Shown piece by piece: positions 8,548 to 16,554 of a stretch of DNA of 48,566 nt. Made by a program: the position numbers and the translations under genes. Origin of the DNA: Acidobacteria bacterium Ga0077553. Lineage in GTDB: Bacteria > Acidobacteriota > Terriglobia > Bryobacterales > Bryobacteraceae. Numbering within the stretch: the first letter of the stretch is position 1; every line of letters begins with the position of its first letter. The stretch covers positions 1 through 48,566 of the forward strand of contig LNFE01000270.1 of NCBI GenBank assembly GCA_001464575.1. Direction: 5' to 3'. Below the pieces are notes generated by a model. That model had not been told where the DNA came from. It searched no databases and was given only the letters and a program-made list of their open reading frames with translations.

Positions 8548-9045
8548 TTACAGTTCGTTGCTGGCGCAGCCGTACGCGGGAACCCGATTGGGGGCGCTGC
8601 CGGCTTGAAAGATTCGCATGGTAGAGAGGTCTTCGAGGGCCACTCCCGGTTGCGGACGATGCTTGGCATAGCCGCCCTGCCAGGTGCGGCCGGAGGGATC
8701 GGCGAGGGCCAGACGGGGGCCCGCGCGGACAGTGGTTACCACGACTTCGAATCCGGCTCGCTGCAGCGCGCCGGACCACTCCGGTTGCGGCCGATTCAGA
8801 TGTACCCGCTCCCGCCAGCCCGCTTGGGCGCCACGGGCCGACAGATGACGAAATACCTCCGCCGAGCAACCGCAATCCACGCGCAGCAGATGCGTTGCGG
8901 TCCATTCGCGGGCCACCCCGGGGACGCTCTCGGCGCGCAGGGGCAGGACATGCGGAGCCATCCACCATGCCGTCACTGTGCTCAATACGGTTGCCCAAGC
9001 GATGACTCCGCTCCAGAGCCAACCCATATTGCGATCCTGTGACAC
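8548..9045 (-). CDS. Membrane-anchored thioredoxin-fold-like protein with DCGCS motif
   Basis: A 165-residue protein with one N-terminal membrane helix (about residues 9-29) and the rest outside the cytoplasm. The motif [14 protein letters not shown] (about residues 55-68) resembles a thioredoxin-type active site at the end of a beta strand, and a second cysteine occurs near the C-terminus (YGCASNE). I do not recognise a named family with certainty; the overall pattern suggests a redox or metal-binding periplasmic domain. It sits directly upstream of the chemoreceptor with a 14-base gap in the same direction, so it may act as accessory sensor or partner. Assignment to the thioredoxin fold is inference. 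Confidence 0.55.
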   Translation of the reverse strand: MSQDRNMGWLWSGVIAWATVLSTVTAWWMAPHVLPLRAESVPGVAREWTATHLLRVDCGCSAEVFRHLSARGAQAGWRERVHLNRPQPEWSGALQRAGFEVVVTTVRAGPRLALADPSGRTWQGGYAKHRPQPGVALEDLSTMRIFQAGSAPNRVPAYGCASNEL

Positions 9046-9089
9046 TGATTTTCTCCCTAACTGGCTTATCGGTTAGCCCACCCGCCCCT

Positions 9090-9095
9090 TATAAT
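9090..9095 (+). promoter_or_regulatory. -10 element (TATAAT) of the phosphofructokinase gene
   Basis: A perfect TATAAT consensus 34 bases upstream of the ATG at 9130, predicting a short leader of about 28 bases. The -35 region is weak (TTATCG near 9066-9071, spacing 18). The ribosome site AGGAG at 9123-9127 follows. Confidence 0.5.
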
Positions 9096-9129
9096 GAAAG
9101 TCAAAACTACCTCAAACGATAGGAGATTC

Positions 9130-10314
9130 ATGGGTATTCAGCGTATCGGCATCCTGACCGGCGGCGGCGACGTCCCCGGCTTGAATTCGGTGATCAAGGG
9201 AGTCACCTACCGCGCCACCGAACTCGGCATTGATGTGCTGGGCTTCCGGCGGGGCTGGGAAGGGCTCACGCACTTGAACCTGGACGACGAAGAATCGAAG
9301 AAGCGGTATCTGATGCCGCTGAGCCGCGAAAACACGGCGACCATCGACCGCTTCGGCGGTACGCACCTCCATTCGAGCCGCACCAACCCGGCCCGGATGC
9401 GCAAACTGCCGGCCTTCCTGAGCGCCGACAGCTTCACCCCCGAGACCGTTACCAAGAAGGGCGAAACCTTCACCGCCTACGACATCTCGAAGCATGTCCT
9501 CGCCAACCTCGAAAAGCTCGGCGTCGACTGCCTCGTCGCCATCGGCGGCGATGACACGCTGAGCTACGCGCAGAAGCTGCACAAGCAGGGCTTCCGCGTG
9601 GTGGCCGTGCCGAAGACGATGGACAACGACGTGCGCGACACCGAGTATTGCATCGGCTTCTCGACAGCCATCTCCCGCGCCCACGACGCCATTCAGCGGC
9701 AGCGCACGACGGTCGGCTCCCACGAGCGGCTCGGGGTGTTCCGCATCTTCGGTCGCGACGCCGGCTACACGGCGCTCTACACCGCCTACGTCACCTCCAT
9801 CCGCTGCGGCATCCCCGAGCATGCCTTCGACCTCGACAAGATGCTCGAACTGCTCGCCCGCGACAAGCGCAACAACCCTTCGAACTACTGCCTCACAGTA
9901 TTGAGTGAGGGAGCGGCGTGGGAAGGCTATCAGGTGCAGGAGTACGGTGAGCCGGACGACTACGGCCATCGCCGCAAGATGAACGTCGGCGAACTCTTCG
10001 CCGAGCAGGCCAAGAAGCGGGCGGGCCTTGAAGCCATCGTCAGCGACCTGACCTATGACCTGCGCGGCGGCAGCCCGGACTTCGTCGACAAGATGGTGGC
10101 GACCACGTTCGGCAACATGGCCTTCGACGCGATCCTGGCCGGCAAGAGCGGCTTGATGGCGGCGATCAACCAGGGTTGCTACGCGATGGTGGAGATCCCC
10201 GATCCGAAGCTGGGACCGCGGAAGGTGGACGTCGAGACGATGTACAACACGGACCGCTACCGGCCCATCTACAGCAACAAACTCGGTATTCCGATCTTCC
10301 TGACCAAGGCCTAA
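9130..10314 (+). CDS. pfp: 6-phosphofructokinase, pyrophosphate-type signature
   Basis: A 394-residue phosphofructokinase catalysing fructose 6-phosphate phosphorylation in glycolysis. The phosphate-binding loop is TGGGDVPGLN (residues 10-19). Two positions separate ATP- from PPi-dependent enzymes: here the motif is GGDD (139-142) rather than GGDG, and PKTMDND (161-167) rather than PGTIDND. In characterised enzymes these residues go with PPi use, so a reversible PPi-dependent enzyme is expected, though some enzymes with this signature still use ATP. The start at 9130 is chosen for its AGGAG site; an upstream in-frame ATG at 9094 lies inside the -10 element. The methyltransferase gene begins immediately after the stop codon. 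Confidence 0.88.
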   Translation: MGIQRIGILTGGGDVPGLNSVIKGVTYRATELGIDVLGFRRGWEGLTHLNLDDEESKKRYLMPLSRENTATIDRFGGTHLHSSRTNPARMRKLPAFLSADSFTPETVTKKGETFTAYDISKHVLANLEKLGVDCLVAIGGDDTLSYAQKLHKQGFRVVAVPKTMDNDVRDTEYCIGFSTAISRAHDAIQRQRTTVGSHERLGVFRIFGRDAGYTALYTAYVTSIRCGIPEHAFDLDKMLELLARDKRNNPSNYCLTVLSEGAAWEGYQVQEYGEPDDYGHRRKMNVGELFAEQAKKRAGLEAIVSDLTYDLRGGSPDFVDKMVATTFGNMAFDAILAGKSGLMAAINQGCYAMVEIPDPKLGPRKVDVETMYNTDRYRPIYSNKLGIPIFLTKA

Positions 10315-10956
10315 ATGGGTCTGTTCGATCGGTTTGTGAAGAAGAAACCGGAGTTGACGGCGGATCTGCGCGAGCGGATCCGCCGTTCGTTTGAAGAGGC
10401 GGCGGCCGACGAGGAGCACTTCCCTTCAACGATCGATCCGCGGATTCTGCACGTGCGGGTTCTCGTCGAAACCTTCGGCGACCTGAACGGGCAGCGGGTG
10501 CTCGATGCCGGCTGCGGCAAGGGGCGCTTTGCGCGGGCGCTGCTGGCCGAGTTTCCGGGGGCGGCCATCTGCGGGATGGACCTGGCCGTGGCGATGCTGC
10601 GGCATGTGCAGGCGCCGTTGTGGCCGGCGGCGGGATCGCTGACGCAGTTGCCGTTTGCGACGGCGGCGTTCGACGCGGCCTACGCGACCGAGTCTTTGGA
10701 GCACGCGGTCGATATCGAAACGGCCGTGGCCGAACTGTGCCGCGTAGTGAAGCCGGGCGGGGCGATCGTCGTCATCGATAAGAACAAAGACCACTGGGGG
10801 CGCTTTGAAACGCCGGCGTGGGAGCGGTGGTTTGGCCAGCAGGAGCTCGAAAAGATGCTGCGCAAGCACTGCCGGCAGGTGACGAGCCGGCCCATCTCCT
10901 ATTGGGAAGACGTGGACCCGGACGGGCTGTTTCTGGTGTGGATCGCGCGCAAGTAG
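10315..10956 (+). CDS. Class I SAM-dependent methyltransferase
   Basis: A 213-residue methyltransferase of the UbiE/BioC-like fold. Motif I is VLDAGCGKGRFARAL (about residues 62-76), followed by an acidic residue in CGMDLAVAML, the post-I LPFATAAFDAAYATESLEH, and motif III in VVKPGGAIVVIDKN. The substrate is not predictable. Its ATG abuts the phosphofructokinase TAA with no spacer, implying translational coupling, although no functional link is obvious. Confidence 0.8.
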   Translation: MGLFDRFVKKKPELTADLRERIRRSFEEAAADEEHFPSTIDPRILHVRVLVETFGDLNGQRVLDAGCGKGRFARALLAEFPGAAICGMDLAVAMLRHVQAPLWPAAGSLTQLPFATAAFDAAYATESLEHAVDIETAVAELCRVVKPGGAIVVIDKNKDHWGRFETPAWERWFGQQELEKMLRKHCRQVTSRPISYWEDVDPDGLFLVWIARK

Positions 10957-10977
10957 ACGTGCAAGTAGAATGAAGTC

Positions 10978-13197
10978 GTGCGTTGGAGCCTGTTTCTCAT
11001 TGCGTGGGTTGCGCTGGCGCAGCCGAAGGCGAAGCTCTGGTGGAGCTTCACGCCGTTACGTCCGGTGGAAGGGTCCATCGACGGCCACGTGCGGGCCGGC
11101 CTCGCGAAGAAGGGGCTTGCGCCGAACCCCCGCGCTGATGCCCGCACGCTGCTGCGACGTCTGCACTACGACCTGACCGGTCTGCCGCCCACCGAAGCCG
11201 AGGCCACCGCGTTCCTGGTCGACCCGGACGTGCCGAAGCTGGTCGATAAGCTCCTCGCCTCGCCGCATTTCGGCGAACGGTGGGGCCGCCATTGGCTCGA
11301 CGTAGCTCGCTACGGCGAAGACGATTTTCATGGCACCGCGCCGCACCCCTACGCGAACGCGTGGCGCTATCGCGACTGGGTGGTGCAGGCGTTCAACGAT
11401 GACATGCCCTACGACACCTTCGTCAAGGCGCAGGTGGCCGGGGACCTGCTGCCCAAAAAGGAGAAGTATCTTGGCGCGCTGGGCCTGTTCGGCTTGGGGC
11501 CCTGGTACTACGGCATCTCGCAGCCGCCGCAGGCGCGGGCCGACGAGCGGCACGACCGCATCGACATGGTCACGCGCGGCTTCCTGGGCGTCACCGCGGC
11601 GTGCGCCCGCTGCCATGACCATAAGTACGACCCGATTTCGCAGCGCGACTACTACGCGCTCGGCGGCGTCTTCGCGAGCACCGCATATAAAGAGTATCCG
11701 CTCGCGCCCAAAGACGAGGTGGAGCGCTACGAGGCACACCAGAAGAAGATCGCGAAGCAAGAGAAGGCCATCAACGCCTTCCTCGAACAGCAGCGCGAGC
11801 AGCTCGCCGACATTCTTGCCCATCGCATTGCGGACCTCATGATGGGCACGGGCGACCTCGACACCGAACTGGCCCAACGCTGGCGCGACTATCTCGCCAA
11901 GCCTGACGAAGACCAGCCCTTCCGCGCCGACTGGGACCAGAAGAAAGACCGGGCCGCCGCCGAAGCCTACCAGGCGCTGGTGCTGGCCGTAGCCGAAGAG
12001 AAGAAGACGCTCGACGCCGAGAACGCCAAGCTGGTGGCCCGCGCAGCGCCGCCAGCGACGAAGCGGCGAATTGAGATTCTGCCGGGCAACTACGACTCCG
12101 AGGCCGACTTCAACCCCGGCGCCTACATCCCCACCGAGTCGCTCGAACGCGACCGCTACACCCTGTGGCGGAAGATGTTCAGCGGCGACGGCGCGCTGCT
12201 GCGCGTGAAGGAGATCGACCGCTTTCTGACCGGCGAATGGAAGCGGCACCTCGAGACGATGCGGGCCGAACTCGACCGGCTGAAGAAGACGAGTCCGCCT
12301 GCCTATCCCTTCCTGCACGGGGTGGCCGAGCACGCCGAGCCGATTGATCTGCCGCTAAATGTGCGCGGGAACCCGGAGGACTTGGGGCCGGTCGTGCCGC
12401 GGCAGTTTTTGACCGCGCTGGGCGGCGAGCCGCTGGGGCAGGGAAGCGGGCGGCTGCAGTTGGCCGAGACGATTGTGCGGCATCCGCTGGCGGCGCGCGT
12501 GATGGCCAATCGCATCTGGGCGCACCTGTTCGGCCACGGCGTCGTGCGCACGCCATCGAACTTCGGGCTGATGGGCGAACGGCCGGGGAACCCGGAGCTG
12601 CTCGAGTATCTGGCCGCGCGGTTCGTGGCCTTGCGGTGGTCGCCGAAGGCGCTGATCCGCGAGATTGTGCTGAGCGAGACGTATCAAGCGTCGAGCACGC
12701 AGACGGCCGAGGGGCAGAAGGTGGACCCGGGAAATCGCCTGTTCTGGCGAGCGGAGCGGCGGCGGCTGGACGCCGAGTCCATGCGCGATATGCTGCTGGC
12801 GGTGACGGGCGAGTTGGAGACGAAGGTAGGCGGAGAGTCGGCGCCGCTCGACGATAAGCTGCGGCGGCGGACGGTCTACGCGCGGGTGGGCCGTTATCAG
12901 CAGAACGAGACGCTGGCGCTGTTTGATTTCCCGAGTTCGAGTGTGAGCGCGGAACATCGGGCGGCCACCAACGTGCCCCTGCAGCGGCTGTTCTTCCTGA
13001 ATAGCGACTTCATCAAGCAGCGGGCCGAGACCTTCGCGGGCCGGGCGCCGACCGTGGAGCGGGCGTACGCGCTGCTGTTCCAGCGGGCGCCGTCGGCGAA
13101 AGAAAAAGAGCGGGGCGAACGGTTTTTGGCCGAGGCGTCGCGGGCGGAGTACGCGCAGGTTTTGTTGAGTTCGAACGAGTTTCTCTATGTGGACTAG
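10978..13197 (+). CDS. DUF1549 and DUF1553 domain secreted protein with CxxCH motif
   Basis: A 739-residue exported protein of a type abundant in Planctomycetes and Solibacter-like Acidobacteria. It begins at GTG 10978 with a short signal peptide (RWSLFLIAWVALAQ). The DUF1549 domain contains HYDLTGLPP and GERWGRHWLDVARY, followed by CARCHDHKYDPI, which matches the CxxCH c-type haem attachment pattern. The C-terminal DUF1553 domain holds RVMANRIWAHLFGHGVV and the RRLDAESMRDMLL motif. The middle is a charged coiled-coil-like stretch (about residues 245-350). It overlaps the DUF1501 gene by 11 bases; the two always tend to occur together, probably acting on a common extracellular, possibly carbohydrate, substrate. 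Function is not established. Confidence 0.85.
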   Translation: MRWSLFLIAWVALAQPKAKLWWSFTPLRPVEGSIDGHVRAGLAKKGLAPNPRADARTLLRRLHYDLTGLPPTEAEATAFLVDPDVPKLVDKLLASPHFGERWGRHWLDVARYGEDDFHGTAPHPYANAWRYRDWVVQAFNDDMPYDTFVKAQVAGDLLPKKEKYLGALGLFGLGPWYYGISQPPQARADERHDRIDMVTRGFLGVTAACARCHDHKYDPISQRDYYALGGVFASTAYKEYPLAPKDEVERYEAHQKKIAKQEKAINAFLEQQREQLADILAHRIADLMMGTGDLDTELAQRWRDYLAKPDEDQPFRADWDQKKDRAAAEAYQALVLAVAEEKKTLDAENAKLVARAAPPATKRRIEILPGNYDSEADFNPGAYIPTESLERDRYTLWRKMFSGDGALLRVKEIDRFLTGEWKRHLETMRAELDRLKKTSPPAYPFLHGVAEHAEPIDLPLNVRGNPEDLGPVVPRQFLTALGGEPLGQGSGRLQLAETIVRHPLAARVMANRIWAHLFGHGVVRTPSNFGLMGERPGNPELLEYLAARFVALRWSPKALIREIVLSETYQASSTQTAEGQKVDPGNRLFWRAERRRLDAESMRDMLLAVTGELETKVGGESAPLDDKLRRRTVYARVGRYQQNETLALFDFPSSSVSAEHRAATNVPLQRLFFLNSDFIKQRAETFAGRAPTVERAYALLFQRAPSAKEKERGERFLAEASRAEYAQVLLSSNEFLYVD

Positions 13198-14551
13198 ACG
13201 AGAGTTATTGGCCCGCACGGGGCTGGGCTTTGGCGGTGTGGCGCTGTCGCAACTGTTGGCCGCCGATGCGTTTGCGCCGAAGGCGCCGCACTTTCCCGCC
13301 AAGGCCAAGCACGTGATCTATCTCATCCTGAACGGCGGCATGTCGCAGGTGGATACGTTTGATCCGAAGCCTGCGCTGACGAAGTATCACGGGCAGCCCA
13401 TGCCGGGCGGGAACCCGAAGACGGAGCGCGTGACCGGCTCGCTGATGCAGTCGCCGTTCGCGTTTCGCCAGCAGGGGCAGAGCGGGATTGCGGTGAGCGA
13501 GCTCTTCCCGCGCATAGGCGCGCAGATCGATAAATTCACTGTCGTGCGGTCCATGTACAACGATGTGCCGAACCATGAGCCGTCGCTGTTCATGACCAAC
13601 TGCGGGGCGATTCAGCCGGGGCGGCCGTCGTTGGGCAGCTGGTTGACCTACGGGCTCGGGACGGAGAATCGGAACCTGCCGGGCTTTGTGGTGATGTGCC
13701 CAGGGACGCCCGTGGTGGGGCCGCCGCTGTGGGAGAGCGCGTTTCTGCCGGCGGTGTATCAGGGCACGTTCATTGGAATCAATGAGACGGATCCGAAGAA
13801 GTTGATCAAGTACGTGGACCGCGGCAAGACGGCGCCGGAGGCGCAGCGGCGGCAACTGGATCTGCTGAAGGCGCTGAACGAGGAGCACCTGGCGGCGCGG
13901 GCGGGAGATGGGCAGTTGGAGGCGACGATTGAATCGATGGAGATCGCCTACCGCATGCAGACCGAGGGGCCCGAGGTGTTCGACCTGAGGAAGGAGTCCG
14001 CGGCGACGCGGGAGCGCTACGGCGATTCGGCGTTTGGCCGGGGCTGCCTGATGGCCCGGCGGATGGTGGAGAAGGGCGTGCGGATGGTGCAGATCTACTT
14101 CGGCAATTCGCAGCCGTGGGATTCGCACGAGGATATTCAGGCGCACGCAAGGCTAGCCCGGCAGGCAGACCCGGCGGTGGCGGCGCTGGTGCAGGATCTG
14201 GAGGAGCGCGGGCTGTTAGGCGAGACGCTGGTGGTGGTGGGCACGGAGTTCGGGCGGACGCCGGCGGTGGAGACCGGGTCGACGACGAAGCTGCACAATG
14301 GCCGCGACCATAACTCGCTGGGGTACTCGATCCTATTGGCGGGCGGCGGAGTAAAGGGCGGGTATGTCCATGGGGCGACGGATGAGTTCGGCTATAAGGC
14401 GGTCGACAAGCCGGTGCATCCGCACGACCTGAACGCGACGCTGCTGCACCTGATGGGGCTGGACCATACGAAGCTGACGTACTTCTACAGCGGGCGGCAC
14501 TTCCGGCTGACCGATGTGCACGGGGAGTTAGTGCGGGACATCCTGGCCTAA
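13187..14551 (+). CDS. DUF1501 domain protein with Tat signal
   Basis: A 454-residue protein of the DUF1501 family, which belongs to the alkaline phosphatase/sulfatase-like superfamily. The N-terminus WTRRELLARTGLGFGG is a twin-arginine export signal, so it is exported folded. Family features: LILNGGMSQVDTFDPKP near the start, VRSMYNDVPNHEPS in the middle, and GTEFGRTPAVE and GRDHN toward the C-terminus, which fit a metal-dependent sulfatase-like site. It is translated from an 11-base overlap with the DUF1549/DUF1553 gene. The 3' end overlaps the convergent CRTAC1 gene by 24 bases. Confidence 0.85.
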   Translation: MWTRRELLARTGLGFGGVALSQLLAADAFAPKAPHFPAKAKHVIYLILNGGMSQVDTFDPKPALTKYHGQPMPGGNPKTERVTGSLMQSPFAFRQQGQSGIAVSELFPRIGAQIDKFTVVRSMYNDVPNHEPSLFMTNCGAIQPGRPSLGSWLTYGLGTENRNLPGFVVMCPGTPVVGPPLWESAFLPAVYQGTFIGINETDPKKLIKYVDRGKTAPEAQRRQLDLLKALNEEHLAARAGDGQLEATIESMEIAYRMQTEGPEVFDLRKESAATRERYGDSAFGRGCLMARRMVEKGVRMVQIYFGNSQPWDSHEDIQAHARLARQADPAVAALVQDLEERGLLGETLVVVGTEFGRTPAVETGSTTKLHNGRDHNSLGYSILLAGGGVKGGYVHGATDEFGYKAVDKPVHPHDLNATLLHLMGLDHTKLTYFYSGRHFRLTDVHGELVRDILA

Positions 14552-16474
14552 GCCAATGTGGGTGGGGGCGGCACAGCTGCTGGCGTAGCCGCAGGCGGTG
14601 GGCAGCAGCGGGGGCCGCTTCTCTTGCTTCGAGCGGCCGGCCGGTTCCGTTACATTGTGTAAAAGAATGGCCGGGGCGCCGAGACGGGTCAGCACGGCGT
14701 CGAGGCGGCCATCGTTGTCGAAGTCCGCGATGACGGCTCCGCGCCAGGCGCCTTTCGGCGTCACCGGGATCGCTTGTTGGAACATGCCCTTGGCTTGGAG
14801 GAAGAGCGTGGAGGTCTCTTCGTAGACCTCGTTCGAAACGGCGGCGATGTTGTCGGTGACGTGGCTATTGGCGGTAAGCAGGTCGAGCCAGCCATCGTTG
14901 TTGAAGTCGCCGAAGACGGCGCCCCAGCCGGAGCGGGTCATGGTGAGGGCACCCAGTTTGGCCGGGTAAGTCACGTCCTGAAACCGGCCGCCGCCCAGGT
15001 TGCGCAGCAGGGGAAAGGTCTCGCGCACCAGGGCCGTGAAGAGGAGATCGGGGCGGCCGTCGCGGTCGACGTCGGCTGCGCTCGTGCCCATGGCCGAGAC
15101 CGGTTGGCCGCTCTCGCTCAGGGCGACGCCGGATTCAAGGCCTGTCTCTGAGAAAGTGCCGTTGCCGTTGTTACGGAAGAGAAAGTTCGGCAGGTTGTCG
15201 TTGGTGACGAAGAGGTCGAGCCAGCCGTCGGCGTCGAAGTCGGCGACCGCGACCGACATGCCTTTGCCGCGATGGCGGGCGATGCCGCTGCGCTCGGAGA
15301 CGTCTTCAAAGGTGCCGTCGCCGCGGTTGCGATAGAGACGATTGGCCAGCGGGGCGAACTCCTTAGGGTTGCAGTAGACGCGGACGCCCTTGGCGTCGTC
15401 GCCGCAGAACTTGTTGTTGGCCGGGGTCCAGCCGAGGTAGTTGACGACAAAGAGGTCGAGGTGGCCGTCGCGGTCGTAGTCGAACCAAGCGGCGGCGACG
15501 GCGAAGGGCTCGTCGGCGACGGCGGTGGGGATGGGGGTGAGGGCGCCCTTGTCGTTGCGGTAGAGGGTGTTGCGGCCGGCGCCGGCGACGAACAGGTCAG
15601 GGTCGCCGTCGTTGTCGAAGTCGCCGACGGCAGCGCCGATGGCGAAGCCGTCGCCGGGGAGGGGGATGGCCTGCCAGCCGGCGGGGCCGCGGTTGCGGAG
15701 CAGGGTGTTGGCGTGGTGCGGGCCGGTCTTGCGCAGGGTGCGCGGATCGGCGCCGTTGGGGAAGAAGAGATCGACGAGGCCGTCGCCGTCGAAATCGGCG
15801 GCGGCCATGCCGCCGGCCATGGTCGAGACAAGGTGCTTGGCGGCCGTGGGAGAGTGGTTCAGGGTGAAGGGGAGATCGTGGGTGGTGAAGCGGGGAACGA
15901 CCAGTGCTCCGGATGAGGCGCCGGGGGCGGCGGCGACCGGCGCGCGGGCGATCTTTTCAAGAATCTGGCGGCCCTCGGCGTTTTTGGCCGCCGTAGCGGC
16001 TTGGCGGGCTTCGGGGTAGCGGCCGAGTTTGTAGAGCGCGCTGGCGAGGCCGGAGCGGCCTTCGGGGGAGTCGGCGCGGCGGTAGTGGGCTACGGCGAGT
16101 TCCAGGTTGCCGCGCTCCTCTTCAATGCGGCCGCGGAGCTGCCAGACGCGGGCGGCGGGTTCGCCGGCAGCGAGGGCGGCCGTGGCGTTGCCGAGGGCTT
16201 CGTCGAAACGGCCGCGAAGAAACTGGACGCGGGCCAGGAAGTAGGGCGCCTGAAGCTGGGCGAAAAGCGCCTCGGCTTTGGCGAGTTCGCCGGTTTGCTG
16301 CCAGGCGAGGCCGAGGAGGAGGGCGGCGGGACGGTCCTTCGGATTGGCCGCCAGGTGCCTCTCGTAAAGCGACGCTGCTTCGGCGAACCGCTGTTGCTGG
16401 TAAAATTGCCATGCCTGCTCTTTTTCCGTTTGTGCGTACAAAACGGCGGCCAAGAGCAGGGCTGCGATACGCAT
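14528..16474 (-). CDS. TPR plus CRTAC1/FG-GAP repeat secreted protein, no ASPIC/UnbV tail seen
   Basis: A 648-residue exported protein. After a signal peptide (RIAALLLAAVLYAQ) come TPR repeats (about residues 18-170), then a beta-propeller of FG-GAP/VCBS repeats with many calcium-binding loops of the form DFDGDGxxDLF, DFDNDGDPDLF and DYDRDGHLDLF. Proteins of this CRTAC1 type normally end in an ASPIC/UnbV domain. Here the sequence ends about 40 residues after the last propeller repeat, in a stretch (RPPLLPTACGYASSC) that does not resemble ASPIC, so the C-terminus may be truncated. The gene converges on DUF1501 with a 24-base overlap. Role is unknown; possibly surface binding. Confidence 0.82.
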   Translation of the reverse strand: MRIAALLLAAVLYAQTEKEQAWQFYQQQRFAEAASLYERHLAANPKDRPAALLLGLAWQQTGELAKAEALFAQLQAPYFLARVQFLRGRFDEALGNATAALAAGEPAARVWQLRGRIEEERGNLELAVAHYRRADSPEGRSGLASALYKLGRYPEARQAATAAKNAEGRQILEKIARAPVAAAPGASSGALVVPRFTTHDLPFTLNHSPTAAKHLVSTMAGGMAAADFDGDGLVDLFFPNGADPRTLRKTGPHHANTLLRNRGPAGWQAIPLPGDGFAIGAAVGDFDNDGDPDLFVAGAGRNTLYRNDKGALTPIPTAVADEPFAVAAAWFDYDRDGHLDLFVVNYLGWTPANNKFCGDDAKGVRVYCNPKEFAPLANRLYRNRGDGTFEDVSERSGIARHRGKGMSVAVADFDADGWLDLFVTNDNLPNFLFRNNGNGTFSETGLESGVALSESGQPVSAMGTSAADVDRDGRPDLLFTALVRETFPLLRNLGGGRFQDVTYPAKLGALTMTRSGWGAVFGDFNNDGWLDLLTANSHVTDNIAAVSNEVYEETSTLFLQAKGMFQQAIPVTPKGAWRGAVIADFDNDGRLDAVLTRLGAPAILLHNVTEPAGRSKQEKRPPLLPTACGYASSCAAPTHIGLGQDVPH

Positions 16475-16542
16475 GGAACCATTCTACGGCGGCCCGGGAG
16501 CCAGCGTAGAAGGGGCGTATGTGGTAATCTCGATAGAGATAA

Positions 16543-16548
16543 GGGAGA
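16543..16548 (+). promoter_or_regulatory. Ribosome site deciding a TTG start for the sulfite/nitrite reductase
   Basis: GGGAGA ends one base before a TTG at 16549 and six bases before the in-frame TTG at 16555. The spacing to 16549 is too short for initiation, so 16555 is the better start. No ATG exists nearby in this frame. Confidence 0.6.
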
Positions 16549-16554
16549 TTGGTT

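Noticed and set aside
8534..9022. Long N-terminal extension of the chemoreceptor
   Set aside because: It overlaps the DCGCS protein gene in another frame and has no ribosome site. ATG 8533 has AAGGGAGC.
16483..16511. Inverted repeat TTCTACG/CGTAGAA between the CRTAC1 and reductase genes as an operator
   Set aside because: Seven-base arms with a 15-base spacer are expected by chance at this length. I saw no second copy in the window.
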